Below are positions 26,321 through 36,702 of a stretch of DNA of 64,000 nucleotides, one piece after another (positions within the stretch are counted from its first letter, which is position 1; each line of letters begins with the position of its first letter). Made by a program: the position numbers and the translations under genes. The DNA comes from Mesorhizobium qingshengii. GTDB lineage: Bacteria > Pseudomonadota > Alphaproteobacteria > Rhizobiales > Rhizobiaceae. The stretch is taken from NCBI RefSeq assembly GCF_900103325.1, contig NZ_FMXM01000005.1:310001-374000 (forward strand), written 5' to 3'. Below the pieces are notes generated by a model, which saw only the letters and a list, made by a program, of their open reading frames with translations, had not been told where the DNA came from and ran no database searches.

Positions 26321-26349
26321 TTCCGAAAAATGGGAGCCGTTTTTCGGAA
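26321..26349. repeat. Palindromic repeat between convergent genes
   Basis: A perfect 10-bp inverted repeat, TTCCGAAAAA (26321-26330) and TTTTTCGGAA (26340-26349), with a 9-nt loop, preceded by GGAGCATGA. This matches the shape of a short palindrome found many times in Mesorhizobium and related genomes, often as ATTCCGAAAA...TTTTCGGAA. It lies between converging genes (ends 26308 and 26363), so it probably also works as a terminator on both strands (T-run in one direction, A-run in the other). Confidence 0.7.
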
Positions 26350-26362
26350 AACCAGGAAGCCC

Positions 26363-26995
26363 TCAGCGTTGCGCGTCGGTCGCCATCTTCAGCGCCAGCG
26401 CCGTCAGCACGGTCCCCATCATCCAGCGCTGGATGACCAGCCACAGCGGCCGTCCGGCGAGGAAGGTAGCGATCGAGCCTGCCGTCACCGCGATGATGGC
26501 ATTGACGCTGAGGCTGATCGATATCTGCGTGGCGCCGAGCACCAGAAGCTGCGACAGGACATGGCCTTTGCCGGGACTGATGAACTGCGGCAGCAGCGAC
26601 AGGTAGAGCACTGCCACCTTCGGATTGAGCAGATTGGTCATCAGGCCCATCATGAACAGCTTGCGCGGCCGGTCTTTCGGCAATTCCCGCACCTGGAACG
26701 GCGAGCGTCCACCGGGCTTCACCGCTTGCCAGGCCAGCCACAAGAGATAGAGCGCGCCGGCAAAGCGCAGCGCGTCATAGGCGAAGGGCACGGCGAGCAG
26801 CAGCGCGGTAATGCCGAACGCGGCCGACAGCACATAGAATAGAAAGCCGAGCGCGACGCCACCAAGCGAGATCAGTCCGGCTTTGGGCCCTTGCGATAGG
26901 GAACGCGAGATCAGATAGACCATGTTGGGGCCCGGCGTCAGCACCATGCCGAGGCAAACCAGCGCGAAGGCGAGATGATTGGCGGTTTCGGGCAT
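26363..26995 (-). CDS. LysE/RhtB-family amino acid exporter
   Basis: 210 residues with six hydrophobic segments. The family signature is clear: VLTPGPNMVYLISRSLSQG near residue 20, and later LFMMGLMTNLLNPKVAVLYL with the conserved NPK. It would export an amino acid or related metabolite across the inner membrane. The ATG at 26995 has a GGGGAGTGA site; the frame extends upstream to 27082 in arginine/proline-rich, non-coding-looking sequence. No regulator gene is adjacent. Confidence 0.92.
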   Translation of the reverse strand: MPETANHLAFALVCLGMVLTPGPNMVYLISRSLSQGPKAGLISLGGVALGFLFYVLSAAFGITALLLAVPFAYDALRFAGALYLLWLAWQAVKPGGRSPFQVRELPKDRPRKLFMMGLMTNLLNPKVAVLYLSLLPQFISPGKGHVLSQLLVLGATQISISLSVNAIIAVTAGSIATFLAGRPLWLVIQRWMMGTVLTALALKMATDAQR

Positions 26996-27127
26996 CTGTT
27001 CACTCCCCAGCGCGCGGCGATGGATGCGCGGTAGCTCGCGCGGCCAACATGTGCCCGCCCCGGCGGGCGCGCGCAAGAGCATGGCGGTGCCAGCCGTTGC
27101 GCCAGTGCGCTACCGCTGCCCTTCGGA

Positions 27128-29113
27128 TCAGCTGACGACGCGCAGGTTCGACAATTCGTTCCCGATTTCCTTGAAATCGTTCGACAAGGTGGCGCCGGTC
27201 GCATTCCAGAACAGTTTGGCCGGCTTGCTCGCGTCCGTCGGATCCTTGCGGAAGCGCGAGTCCGACGAGCAGGATTTCAGCGCGTCGATCGCCTGCTTGT
27301 CGCTGGTCTTGGTGGTGGACAGGTCGAGCGCAACCGTCATCACCATGATGTTGGCTGCCTTGGCGTTGTTGCAGAGTGTCGCCATCTGCTCGTTGAGCGC
27401 GTTGGTGTAATTGCCGTTCGAATAGTCGAACTGACCGATGGCGCTCGACGTGCCCAGGAACATGCGGCCGACCGAGGTGCCGTTGTAGCCGGGCTTGAGA
27501 TAGCCATAGGACGCGTAGGTCGATTTCGAGTTGGCGGGATCGGAATAGCCCAGGGACGAAGGCGTATAGTAGGTGTTGGCGCCGTCGGTCAGCACGATCA
27601 CCACCTTGTCGTTGCCTTTTTCCGTTTCCGGGCGCCCCTGTGTAAACGGCTCGCCACTCGAAACCACCCGCCAGCCCCACGCCATGCCCTCGGGAACGCT
27701 GGTGCCGCCATTCGGCTGCATCAGGTTGATGGCGGCCTTGATCGCGGTGAGCCCATCGGTGCTGCTGACGTCGGTCAGCGGCGTGATTGGGGTGGTGGTG
27801 CAGCTGTAGTTCGGACCATTGCCGGCGGGCAGCGCCGGCGCATTGATTGGCCGCGGCTGGAAATATTTGGCCATGTTGCGCAGCCGGGCCTGACCGGTGC
27901 TGCTCGACGGGTCGTCGTTCCACCAGCTGTTCACGGCGCCATAGGTCGTCGGCGCGGCCTCGTCGGGGTCCTGGGTGAGCTTCCAATGATTGCCAGGTTC
28001 GTCAGGGGCGAACATCGGCACGAACATCGTCGCTGGATCGCCGACGCCTATGCCGGTGTTCGCCGAGCCGCCGGACGGCGCGGCATCATTGACATTATAG
28101 GGATAGGGCCTGGCTTCCACGCACCCTTGCCAGCTGGCGAACGGACCATAGGAATCGATGTAGTCATATTCGTCGTGGCTGCGTTTGCAGGTGTTGTTCC
28201 AATTGTATTCGTCGCAAACCACGCGCTTGCTGCTGACGACGCGCTCGTGGTTGGTGACGACCTTCATGTCGTGGTAGAGCGAAAACCGGGTCAGCATCTG
28301 GCCTTCCTCGCTGCCCCAACCGGTGCCGCGCTTGTACCAGATGCCGTTGGTCTGCTGGGCGTACTTGTCGGCCGCGTTCAGCGTCGACCAGTCGAAATTC
28401 TCGTTCGATACCGGCGACAGGCCCTCGGTGTCCATCCATGATGCGTTGCCGTTGCCAGGGCCGACATTGACCGAGGCGGCAAATGGCACGAGGCCGAATT
28501 GCACCGGCTTGTCGATCTGCTTGATCATCGCCGCCTGCTGGGCAAGCGTGTCGACCAGCTGTTTGGCCGCGTCCTTGAGAAGATCGATGCGCTTTTGTCC
28601 CGAGCCTGTTCCTGGCGTGACCATCGAACCGGAATTGTCGAGCACCAAGGCGACTTCCAGAGTGTTCTTCAGCCGCACTTCGGAAGTGACGTCGAAGCTG
28701 ATCTTCTGGTTGGCGTCGGTTTGGGACTTGCCGACGAGTTGAGCGAAGACAGGATAGAAATAGGGCTTGTAGTCGAGCCGCGCGCTCATCTTGAGCAAGC
28801 CGCCGCCGCTGGTGTTGCTTGGCAAGGTGACGCTGAGCGTCGTGTTGGCGGGATCGATATTGTTGAGGTTGGCGTTGAAGAAGTCTACCGCATAGGCTCT
28901 GAGCTGGTCGTCGGTCGCGCCTTCCGTCAGCCGGCGCGCGGTGGCGAAGTTGGCCGCGTCGAGCGCATTCGTCACCATCTGCTTTTCGCGGTTCATTTCG
29001 GTGAAGTCGACCGCCATGGCCAGGCCGCCCATGAGCGGAACCATCGCAACGGCCGTCATAAGAGCATAGTTGCCGCGTCTGTCGCGGCAGAACTGACGCC
29101 AGAGTTCATGCAT
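27128..29113 (-). CDS. TadE/TadG-like protein with von Willebrand factor A domain
   Basis: 661 residues. The N-terminus is typical of TadG: a short basic stretch, RRGNYALMT, then one membrane span (AVAMVPLMGGLAMAVD). A VWA domain starts near residue 150 with the MIDAS motif DNSGSM (159-164) and ends with IVLTDGANTYY and MTVALDL. A ~230-residue insertion rich in Asn, Trp and Tyr splits the VWA fold. TadG proteins belong to Flp/Tad pilus secretion, but no other tad gene is in this window, so this is an orphan whose role in adhesion is inferred. Confidence 0.88.
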   Translation of the reverse strand: MHELWRQFCRDRRGNYALMTAVAMVPLMGGLAMAVDFTEMNREKQMVTNALDAANFATARRLTEGATDDQLRAYAVDFFNANLNNIDPANTTLSVTLPSNTSGGGLLKMSARLDYKPYFYPVFAQLVGKSQTDANQKISFDVTSEVRLKNTLEVALVLDNSGSMVTPGTGSGQKRIDLLKDAAKQLVDTLAQQAAMIKQIDKPVQFGLVPFAASVNVGPGNGNASWMDTEGLSPVSNENFDWSTLNAADKYAQQTNGIWYKRGTGWGSEEGQMLTRFSLYHDMKVVTNHERVVSSKRVVCDEYNWNNTCKRSHDEYDYIDSYGPFASWQGCVEARPYPYNVNDAAPSGGSANTGIGVGDPATMFVPMFAPDEPGNHWKLTQDPDEAAPTTYGAVNSWWNDDPSSSTGQARLRNMAKYFQPRPINAPALPAGNGPNYSCTTTPITPLTDVSSTDGLTAIKAAINLMQPNGGTSVPEGMAWGWRVVSSGEPFTQGRPETEKGNDKVVIVLTDGANTYYTPSSLGYSDPANSKSTYASYGYLKPGYNGTSVGRMFLGTSSAIGQFDYSNGNYTNALNEQMATLCNNAKAANIMVMTVALDLSTTKTSDKQAIDALKSCSSDSRFRKDPTDASKPAKLFWNATGATLSNDFKEIGNELSNLRVVS

Positions 29114-29418
29114 TGTCTTGCAGCGGCCCCCGCCGGCGGATTCTCGATCGACGCCAGCTTTTCACAAAACGCTGAAGGACGAGTTTGGGAAACCGCTCGA
29201 TTGCTTGGTCGGCGCTTCACCAACCGCTAACCAATCCGGCAAGCTTGTTCTTCATTCGGGCCGGCAGGGCATCTTGCATCGGGATAATGCCGACCTGCGG
29301 ATGATGCACGGGTGCCGGCGAAAGCTGGTGACAGGCCTGAGCGGTTCGGTTAATCCGAACCGGCTGCGGCGAACCGTCGGTCGCGGCGCTCGCAACGATC
29401 ATGACTGAAGGAAACGGC
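29114..29418. other. Divergent intergenic region with an 8-bp palindrome
   Basis: About 305 bp between the divergent TadG-like and HAD genes, so it should hold both promoters. The clearest feature is the inverted repeat CGGTTCGG (29342-29349), TTAAT, CCGAACCG (29355-29362), about 60 bp before the HAD start. It could be an operator or an RNA hairpin. I see nothing else definite. Confidence 0.45.
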
Positions 29419-30279
29419 ATGGCGGATTCGCCTGAAATCATCGGCTCGCTCGAAGACGTGTCGAAAGCCTATTCGGCAATCCTGTGCGATGTCTGGGGCG
29501 TGGTGCACAACGGCGAAAGGCACTTTCCGGCGGCCGCCTCGGCACTGGCAAGGGCGCGAGAGGCAGAAATCCCTGTCGTCCTGATCACCAATTCACCGCG
29601 CCGCAATGTCGATGTCGTGGCGCAGATGAACGCGATCGGCGTTCCATCATCAGCCTATGATCGTGTCGTCACTTCCGGCGATGTCACCCGCGACCTGATC
29701 GCCGAGGGCCCACGCAAGATTTTCCATATTGGCGGCGACCGCGATTTCACGATCTATGACGGTCTCGATGTCGAGCTTGTCGAGGAGTTCGAGGCATCCG
29801 GCGTCGTCTGCACCGGATTGTTCGATGACGAGGTCGAGAAACCCGAGGACTACACGGAGCTTCTGCGGCGGCTGCGCGCCAGGAACCTGCCGTTCATCTG
29901 CGCAAATCCCGATATCATGGTCGAGCGCGGCGAACGCATCATCTGGTGCGCCGGCGCTCTGGCACGCGACTATGCCCAGCTCGGCGGCCGCACGCTGATC
30001 GCCGGGAAACCTTACGCGCCGGTCTATGAGGTCGCGATGAAGGAGGTGGCGGACATTGTTGGTCGTCCGGTCGAGCGTTCGCGGGTGCTGGCCATCGGTG
30101 ACGGCATGATGACCGACGTGAAGGGTGCGGTCGACAACGGTTTTGACGTTCTTTATGTCTCTGGTGGTATCCACGCCCGCGACTATGGCGATGCATCGCA
30201 ACCGGATCCGGCAAGGCTGGTGACCTTCCTGGAGAGGCATGGCTATCGTCCGGTGGCCGTCATTCCGAAACTGCGGTAG
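29419..30279 (+). CDS. HAD-superfamily (subclass IIA) hydrolase, TIGR01459 type
   Basis: A cytoplasmic phosphatase-like protein of 286 residues. Motif I is LCDVWGVVHNG, with the nucleophile Asp. Motif II is VVLITNSPRR, and motif III/IV falls near LAIGDGMMTDVKGA. This matches the TIGR01459 family, found widely in alphaproteobacteria next to ribF, which is the gene that follows here. The substrate is not established. The ATG at 29419 has an AAGGAA site; an ATG at 29401 in the same frame lacks one. Confidence 0.9.
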   Translation: MADSPEIIGSLEDVSKAYSAILCDVWGVVHNGERHFPAAASALARAREAEIPVVLITNSPRRNVDVVAQMNAIGVPSSAYDRVVTSGDVTRDLIAEGPRKIFHIGGDRDFTIYDGLDVELVEEFEASGVVCTGLFDDEVEKPEDYTELLRRLRARNLPFICANPDIMVERGERIIWCAGALARDYAQLGGRTLIAGKPYAPVYEVAMKEVADIVGRPVERSRVLAIGDGMMTDVKGAVDNGFDVLYVSGGIHARDYGDASQPDPARLVTFLERHGYRPVAVIPKLR

Positions 30280-30285
30280 GTGACA

Positions 30286-31266
30286 ATGGCAGCCTTCCAG
30301 CACATTCTGGCAATCGCGCCGCTACCCGCCGAATTGCGTGGCGGCGTGGTGGCGATCGGCAATTTCGACGGCGTCCATCGCGGCCATCAGGCGGTGCTTC
30401 AGCAGGCATTGGCCGAGGCCAGGCGGCGCGGGGTGCCGGCTCTGGTGCTGACTTTCGAACCGCACCCGCGAAAGATCTTCAGGCCGGACATGCCGTTGTT
30501 CGTGCTGACGCCGCCGCCGATGAAGGCGAGGCTCCTGTCGCTGCTGGGTTTTGCCGCGCTGGTCGAACAGCCGTTCACGCGCGACTTCGCCTCGCTGTCG
30601 GCGGAAGCGTTCGTGACCGATGTGCTGGAGAGGAACCTTGGCATCACCCATGCCGTGACCGGTTTTGATTTCCATTTCGGCAAGGACCGTCAAGGTGGCC
30701 CTGCCTACCTGATGGCGGCCGGCGGGCGCCATGGCTTCGGCGTCACGCTCGTCGACGCCTTTCGTGACGAGGGCGCCGAGGTGGTGTCGTCGAGCCGTAT
30801 CCGCGGGTTGCTCAGCGACGGCGAGGTGGCCGAGGCCGCCGGCCTGCTCGGCTATCGTTTCACTGTCGAAAGCGAGGTGGTGGGCGGCCAGCAGCTCGGC
30901 CGCACCCTTGGCTTTCCAACCGCGAACATGAGACTTTCTCCAGAAGCCGCGCTGAAGGAGGGCATCTATGCCGTCCGCTTTCGTCGCGCCGACGGCACGC
31001 TTCATGACGGCGTCGCCAGCTTCGGCCGGCGTCCGACCGTCGATGACAATGGCGCACCGCTTCTGGAAACCTTCGTCTTCGATTTCTCCGGCGACCTCTA
31101 TGGCGAAATCTGCCAGGTTTCCTTCTTTGGTTTCCTGCGCAGCGAGATCAAGTTCGACGGTCTCGATGCGCTGGTTGCGCAGATGAAGCGCGACGAAGCC
31201 GAGGCGAGGGCGCTGCTTGCCGGCGTCAGTCCGCTTTCGGAGCTGGATCGCGCCATCGCCTCCTGA
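30286..31266 (+). CDS. ribF: Bifunctional riboflavin kinase/FAD synthetase RibF
   Basis: 326 residues. The N-terminal FAD synthetase (nucleotidyltransferase) domain has GNFDGVHRGHQAVL, TFEPHPRKIF and SSSRIRGLL. The C-terminal riboflavin kinase domain has GRTLGFPTANM and YAVRFRRADG. It converts riboflavin to FMN and FMN to FAD. The ATG lies 6 bp after the HAD gene stop, so the two are probably cotranscribed. Downstream of it here is a small membrane protein gene, with ileS 2.3 kb further on. Confidence 0.96.
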   Translation: MAAFQHILAIAPLPAELRGGVVAIGNFDGVHRGHQAVLQQALAEARRRGVPALVLTFEPHPRKIFRPDMPLFVLTPPPMKARLLSLLGFAALVEQPFTRDFASLSAEAFVTDVLERNLGITHAVTGFDFHFGKDRQGGPAYLMAAGGRHGFGVTLVDAFRDEGAEVVSSSRIRGLLSDGEVAEAAGLLGYRFTVESEVVGGQQLGRTLGFPTANMRLSPEAALKEGIYAVRFRRADGTLHDGVASFGRRPTVDDNGAPLLETFVFDFSGDLYGEICQVSFFGFLRSEIKFDGLDALVAQMKRDEAEARALLAGVSPLSELDRAIAS

Positions 31267-31340
31267 GGGTTTCGCCGAAACAGCCGCGGACTGTGAACCA
31301 GTTCATCGAAGGCGGCCGGCGGAAAGCCCAACATTCATTG

Positions 31341-31667
31341 ATGAAAATCGACATCTTCGTCTGGAGCGTTGTGCTCGTTTGCGCCGGACTGTTCATCCTT
31401 TGCGATGGCCTGAGCGCGCACTGGGGCAAGACCGGCAGCGACCGCAGCCTGGGATATGTCATGCTGCTGTCGCCGATCTCCTACGGGGCATTTGCCATCA
31501 TCAATACGCGGCTAAACCTCGCCGTGACAGGAGCGCTGGTCAATACCATCGTCGTGGCCGGCGCCGTGCTGGTTGGCGCCATTGTTTTCAAGGAAGAGGT
31601 GTCCTCCCTGCAATATGTCGGGATCGGGCTGGCGCTGATTGCGGTGACGGTGCTGAATCTCTCGTAA
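31341..31667 (+). CDS. Small four-span membrane protein, DMT/SMR-like
   Basis: About 108 residues with four hydrophobic segments (VWSVVLVCAGLFILCDGL, LGYVMLLSPISYGAFAI, LVNTIVVAGAVLVGAIVF, YVGIGLALIAVTVLNLS). The pattern, including FKEEVSSLQYVGIGLALIAV, resembles one half of a drug/metabolite transporter or an SMR protein, but SMR's N-terminal Glu is missing. No good ribosome site precedes the ATG at 31341; a GTG at 31293 is the alternative. Function unknown. Confidence 0.7.
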   Translation: MKIDIFVWSVVLVCAGLFILCDGLSAHWGKTGSDRSLGYVMLLSPISYGAFAIINTRLNLAVTGALVNTIVVAGAVLVGAIVFKEEVSSLQYVGIGLALIAVTVLNLS

Positions 31668-31685
31668 GCCTGTCGGCGGCGGTGG

Positions 31686-32240
31686 CTACCTCTTCAGCGC
31701 CAGGCCGACGGCGATGAAGGTCCAGCCTTGAAAGATCAGGTCGATCGCCAGAAAGAGCCCGAGAACCCACAGGCTGTTGACCGGCCAACCCATGGCGATG
31801 ATCAGGCCCGCAAGCGCGCTGATGATACCGGCGGCGACGATCCAGCCCCAACCGGGTTCCGGCCGGTGGCCGTAGCCGACCCAGACCCTGAGCACGCCTG
31901 ACGCGACCAGCGCAACGGCCAGCAGGAAGGTCAGCACGGTCGAAGCGAGAATCGGATTGTCGAAAGCAAAGAAGCCGGCAGCCGCGTAGAGCAGCCCGCT
32001 GAGCAGCCAGTAGAAGAAGCGACCCCAGGTCTTGACGCCGAACGCATGCATGATCTCGATGACGCCGGCCATCAGCATCAGCCAGCCCACGACATAGACC
32101 GAAGCCACGGTGGCGATGAACAGATTGCCGAAGGCAATGCCGCCGAAGATGAGCAGCAGCACGCCGAGCCCCACAAACCACCCCCATTTCGCCCGTGTCT
32201 GACTGATTGCAGTTTTCAAGGCGTCGCCATGCAGGGTCAT
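31686..32240 (-). CDS. HdeD family acid-resistance membrane protein
   Basis: 184 residues of the DUF308/HdeD family, with six hydrophobic spans in paired repeats (FVGLGVLLLIFGGIAF, VVGWLMLMAGVIEIMHAF, LLYAAAGFFAFDNPILAS). In E. coli HdeD supports acid survival at high cell density; whether that holds here is unknown. It converges with the small membrane protein upstream, with only 18 bp between stops. Confidence 0.9.
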   Translation of the reverse strand: MTLHGDALKTAISQTRAKWGWFVGLGVLLLIFGGIAFGNLFIATVASVYVVGWLMLMAGVIEIMHAFGVKTWGRFFYWLLSGLLYAAAGFFAFDNPILASTVLTFLLAVALVASGVLRVWVGYGHRPEPGWGWIVAAGIISALAGLIIAMGWPVNSLWVLGLFLAIDLIFQGWTFIAVGLALKR

Positions 32241-32434
32241 TGTCGCGGTCTCCTCAAGGGCTGCGGGATACTCCCGAGGAAGGTTAGTCCCGGCGTCGAG
32301 GAACGTCCAGTCGATGACCGACGGCCGGGTCGCATGAAACCGTGACCGGATGTCTCCAGCTTAAATCAAATTTTACCAAACGGCGGCCAAAAGCTGTCAT
32401 CGGTAATTGTGTGCGTTGTGTTAGTGGAGTGCCC

Positions 32435-33241
32435 ATGAGTCCGGTCGGAAAAATCTCTATGCTGTTGGCCGTTGCGGTGCTGAGTGGGGCAGGCGCAGCC
32501 AACGCGGGCGAGGGCAGCTGGCTGTCCGGCGACTGGTATCTGACTGTTGGCGCCACGGGCATGGTCGCGCCGAATTTCGAGGGCGGCAAGAAGTACCTGC
32601 TTAGCGCCTCGCCGATCATCTCGCTGGGCAAAGCCGGTCCCGCGGCCCGTTTCACCTCGCGCAACGACAACATCTCGCTTGCGCTGGTCGACGATGGCGG
32701 CGTCCGCGCCGGTCTGACCGGCAAATTCCTGTTCTCCCGTGACGATGGCGACGCCGACGAACTGAAGGGCCTCGATCCGGTGCGATGGGGCGGCGAAGTG
32801 GGCGGCTTCTTTGAATTCTATCCGACGGATTGGCTGCGCGCGCGTGCCGAACTGCGCCACGGTATTCGTGCTCACAACGGCTTTGTCGCCGATATCGCCG
32901 CCGACGCGTTCTACGATGTGACGCCAACTGTCAGGATTTCAGGCGGACCACGCGTTTCTTTCGCCTCTGCCAACTATTTCGACGCCTATTACGGTGTCAA
33001 TGCGCAGGAGGCCGTCGCCTCCGGCCTCAGCGAATATCATCCCGGTGGCGGCCTGAAATCGACCGGCCTCGGCGGCGCCATAACCTGGAAGGTGACCGAG
33101 CCGATGACCGCCAGCCTCTTTGGCGAATATTCGCGCCTGATGGGGCCGGCGGCCGATTCCAGTCTGGTCAGGCAACGCGGTGACCGCAATCAGTTCATGA
33201 TCGGCGTGTCGACCACCTACCGCTTCGACTTCACGATGTAA
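32435..33241 (+). CDS. MipA/OmpV family outer membrane protein
   Basis: 268 residues. The signal peptide is MSPVGKISMLLAVAVLSGAG with cleavage near ANAGEG. The mature part alternates aromatic and polar residues as in a beta-barrel and ends in F (YRFDFTM region). MipA/OmpV landmarks are WYLTVGATGMVAPNFEGG and the periodic GGEVGGFFEFYPTDWLRARAE. MipA in E. coli scaffolds murein enzymes; OmpV-like proteins in other species are adhesins or porins. The ATG at 32435 has a GGAG site, and the frame opens earlier at 32342. Confidence 0.88.
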   Translation: MSPVGKISMLLAVAVLSGAGAANAGEGSWLSGDWYLTVGATGMVAPNFEGGKKYLLSASPIISLGKAGPAARFTSRNDNISLALVDDGGVRAGLTGKFLFSRDDGDADELKGLDPVRWGGEVGGFFEFYPTDWLRARAELRHGIRAHNGFVADIAADAFYDVTPTVRISGGPRVSFASANYFDAYYGVNAQEAVASGLSEYHPGGGLKSTGLGGAITWKVTEPMTASLFGEYSRLMGPAADSSLVRQRGDRNQFMIGVSTTYRFDFTM

Positions 33242-33528
33242 GTGAATCGAACGAGAGACGCTTTATTCCTGCGCCCATCTCCGCTAAAAGCCCACCAATG
33301 ACGAGCTTTTCGCGTCCCGTCGCCATTGCGATACGAATTACCGGCCCGGTGTTTCGGGCGGCCTGAGCGCCGCTGGAACCGCCGGGAATCTTGCGCGCGA
33401 CCCTCGCGCTTTTCCAGATCATCAACGCATATCGCCCAGAAGTGGCTCCGTTTTGGGAAAACGAAATGCGTCAAAGCGAAGACTTCAACGCCGCAGGCCG
33501 TCTGGCCGGGCACGTACATGGCAGACCA

Positions 33529-36492
33529 ATGACCGACGAAACAATCGACTATTCCAAGACACTTTATCTGCCGCAGACGGATTTTCCGATGCGCGCCGGC
33601 TTGCCCGAGAAGGAGCCGCTGCTGGTTAAGCGCTGGCAGGACATGGACCTCTACCGCAGGCTGCGCGAGAGCGCGGCCGGCCGTGAAAAATACGTGCTCC
33701 ATGACGGGCCGCCCTACGCCAATGGCAACATTCATATCGGCCATGCGCTGAACAAGATCCTCAAGGACGTCATCACCCGCTCGTTCCAGATGCGCGGCTA
33801 CGACTCCAACTATGTGCCCGGCTGGGATTGCCACGGCCTGCCGATCGAGTGGAAGATCGAGGAGCAGTATCGCGCCAAGGGCAAGAACAAGGACGAAGTG
33901 CCGGTCAACGAGTTCCGCAAGGAGTGCCGCGAGTTCGCCGCGCACTGGATCACGGTGCAGGGCGGCGAGTTCCAGCGGCTCGGCGTCATTGGCGACTTCA
34001 AGAATCCCTATACGACGATGGCTTTCCACGCCGAGGCGCGCATCGCCGGCGAGCTGCTGAAGTTCGCCATGTCGGGCCAGCTCTATCGCGGCTCCAAGCC
34101 GGTGATGTGGAGCGTGGTCGAGCGCACCGCGCTGGCCGAGGCTGAGGTCGAGTACCAGGATTATGAGTCGGACACGATCTGGGTGAAGTTTCCGGTCGCC
34201 AGCCTTGCTCGACAGATCGCCAATGCCGAAGAGCCGGCAAAGCTGACCGAGGCGTCGCTGGACCTGCTGGAAGCCCATGTCGTCATCTGGACGACAACGC
34301 CCTGGACCATCCCCGGCAACCGCGCCGTCAGCTATTCGCCGCGCATCGGCTACGGTCTTTATGAGGTCGCGGCGGCCGAGAACGCTTTCGGACCGCAGCC
34401 GGGCGAGAAGCTGATCTTTGCGGATGCCCTGGCGGAAGACTCCGCCGCCAAGGCCAAGGTCACCTTGAATCGGATTCACAGCGTTTCGGCGGAACAGCTT
34501 GGAAGCCTTACGCTTTCGCATCCGTTCAAGGGCTTTGGCGGCGGCTACGAATTTCCGGTGCCGATGCTCGCCGGCGATCATGTCACCGACGATGCCGGCA
34601 CCGGCTTCGTCCATACCGCGCCCGGCCATGGCCGCGAGGACTTTGACGCCTGGATGGATGCGGCCGCGGATTTGCGCGCGCGCGGCATCGATGCTGTCAT
34701 CCCCTTCACGGTCGACGATGCCGGTTTCTTCACCAAGGACGCGCCAGGCTTCGGCCCGGACCGCGAGGGCGGAGCCGCGCGCGTCATCGACGACAACGGC
34801 AAGAAGGGTAACGCCAATCAGGCCGTCATCGATGAGCTGATCAAGCGCAACGCGCTGTTCGCGCGCGGTCGGTTGAAGCATTCCTACCCGCATTCCTGGC
34901 GCTCGAAGAAGCCGATCATCTTCCGCAACACGCCGCAGTGGTTCGTCTATATGGACAAGGACCTCGGCGACGGCACCACGCTGCGCAGCCGCGCGCTGAA
35001 GGCCATCGACGATACCCGGTTCGTGCCGGCGGCGGGCCAGAACCGTATCCGCGCCATGATCGAGGAGCGCCCCGACTGGGTGCTGTCGCGTCAGCGCGCC
35101 TGGGGTGTGCCGATCGCCGTGTTCGCCGATGCCGACGGCAATGTGCTGAAGGACGAGGCGGTCAATCAGCGCATCATGGACGCTTTCGAACGGGAGGGCG
35201 CCGACGCCTGGTTCGCAGCCGGCGCCACCGAGCGTTTCCTCGGCAATCACGATGCCTCCAAATGGAAGCAGGTGATGGACATCCTCGATGTCTGGTTTGA
35301 TTCGGGCTCGACCCACGCCTTCACGCTGGAGGATCGCCCGGATCTGAAATGGCCGGCCGACGTCTATCTCGAAGGCTCCGACCAGCATCGCGGCTGGTTC
35401 CACTCCTCGTTGCTGGAAAGCTGTGGCACCAGGGGCAGGGCGCCTTACGACACCGTCGTCACCCATGGCTTCACCATGGATGAGGAGGGTCGCAAGATGT
35501 CAAAGTCGCTCGGCAACACCGTCGTGCCGCAGGATGTCATCAAGCAGTCCGGCGCCGATATCCTGCGCCTGTGGGTGGTGACGACCGACTACTGGGAAGA
35601 CCAGCGGCTTGGCAAGAACGTGTTGCAGACCAACATCGACGCCTACCGCAAACTACGCAACACCATCCGCTGGATGCTGGGCACGCTTGCCCATGACGAT
35701 GGCGAAGAGGTGCCGCTGGAAAAAATGCCGGAGCTGGAGCGGCTGATGCTGCACCGGCTGTCCGAGCTGGATGAGGTCGTGCGCTCGGGCTACGATGCCT
35801 TCGAGTTCAAGCGCATCACCCGCACCTTGCTCGATTTCATGGTGGTCGAACTGTCGGCCTTCTATTTCGACATTCGCAAGGACGCGCTCTACTGTGACGC
35901 GCCCTCGAGCGTGAAGCGCAAGGCCTCGGTGCAGGTGGTGCGCCATCTCTTCGACTGCCTGGTGAAGTGGCTGGCGCCGATGCTGCCATTCACCACGGAG
36001 GAAGCCTGGCTCGACCTGCATCCGGACGCTGTCTCGGTGCATCTCGACCAGTTCCCGGCAATTCCGGCGGACTGGAAGAACGAGGCGCTTGCGGAAAAAT
36101 GGCGCAAGGTGCGGCAGGTGCGTCGTGTCGTCACCGGCGCGCTGGAGATCGCGCGCGCACAGAAGGTGATCGGTTCGTCGCTGGAATCAGTGCCGGTCGT
36201 CACCATCAACGACGCAGCGCTCGAAGCGGCGATATCGGATGTCGACATGGCCGAGATGGCGATCACCAGCGATCTGGTCATCGCTCATGGCAATGCACCG
36301 GCGGGCGCCTTCACCCTGGACGACGTCAAGGGCGTCGCCGTGGTGATCGAGAAGGCCGAGGACCGCGGCCTTGTGAAATGCGCGCGGTCATGGCGCTACA
36401 CCGCCGATGTCGGGCAGGACGCTGCATTTCCCGACGTTTCGGCGCGCGATGCGGCGGTGCTGCATGAGTTGAAGGCATTGGGTCGGCTTTGA
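33529..36492 (+). CDS. ileS: Isoleucyl-tRNA synthetase
   Basis: A class I aminoacyl-tRNA synthetase of 987 residues that charges tRNA-Ile. It has the HIGH motif ([10 protein letters not shown]) near residue 70, the editing-domain motif [13 protein letters not shown] near 260, [10 protein letters not shown], and KMSKSLGN near 660. The C-terminus lacks the zinc-binding Cys cluster of the E. coli enzyme and ends in the shorter alphaproteobacterial form. I chose the ATG at 33529 ([11 protein letters not shown]); the frame opens at 33391, but those codons are not conserved-looking. Confidence 0.97.
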   Translation: MTDETIDYSKTLYLPQTDFPMRAGLPEKEPLLVKRWQDMDLYRRLRESAAGREKYVLHDGPPYANGNIHIGHALNKILKDVITRSFQMRGYDSNYVPGWDCHGLPIEWKIEEQYRAKGKNKDEVPVNEFRKECREFAAHWITVQGGEFQRLGVIGDFKNPYTTMAFHAEARIAGELLKFAMSGQLYRGSKPVMWSVVERTALAEAEVEYQDYESDTIWVKFPVASLARQIANAEEPAKLTEASLDLLEAHVVIWTTTPWTIPGNRAVSYSPRIGYGLYEVAAAENAFGPQPGEKLIFADALAEDSAAKAKVTLNRIHSVSAEQLGSLTLSHPFKGFGGGYEFPVPMLAGDHVTDDAGTGFVHTAPGHGREDFDAWMDAAADLRARGIDAVIPFTVDDAGFFTKDAPGFGPDREGGAARVIDDNGKKGNANQAVIDELIKRNALFARGRLKHSYPHSWRSKKPIIFRNTPQWFVYMDKDLGDGTTLRSRALKAIDDTRFVPAAGQNRIRAMIEERPDWVLSRQRAWGVPIAVFADADGNVLKDEAVNQRIMDAFEREGADAWFAAGATERFLGNHDASKWKQVMDILDVWFDSGSTHAFTLEDRPDLKWPADVYLEGSDQHRGWFHSSLLESCGTRGRAPYDTVVTHGFTMDEEGRKMSKSLGNTVVPQDVIKQSGADILRLWVVTTDYWEDQRLGKNVLQTNIDAYRKLRNTIRWMLGTLAHDDGEEVPLEKMPELERLMLHRLSELDEVVRSGYDAFEFKRITRTLLDFMVVELSAFYFDIRKDALYCDAPSSVKRKASVQVVRHLFDCLVKWLAPMLPFTTEEAWLDLHPDAVSVHLDQFPAIPADWKNEALAEKWRKVRQVRRVVTGALEIARAQKVIGSSLESVPVVTINDAALEAAISDVDMAEMAITSDLVIAHGNAPAGAFTLDDVKGVAVVIEKAEDRGLVKCARSWRYTADVGQDAAFPDVSARDAAVLHELKALGRL

Positions 36493-36702
36493 CCGGCCGG
36501 CCGGAAGCCTCTATCGGTGCACAATTGCCACGCCGGGCGGGTGAAAACCGCCCGCGCGTTGCCCTTAACGAGCGGTTGAGGTAAACACGCGAAACTCCGG
36601 AAGACAAATTGTCGCCGGATTTCCGTCGCAGTGCTTGGACGACGGGGACCGGACATTGGGCCGGTGGCAATCGAGAGGCTGTCTAGAGTGGGACTTTTTG
36701 GC

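Noticed and set aside
29342-29362. CGGTTCGG...CCGAACCG as a tRNA T-arm
   Set aside because: The loop is 5 nt, GTTCRA is not present in the right context, and no anticodon or acceptor stem can be built around it.
33217-35466. Long minus-strand frame opposite ileS
   Set aside because: The plus strand carries a complete isoleucyl-tRNA synthetase with HIGH and KMSKS motifs; the reverse frame is an artefact of codon bias.
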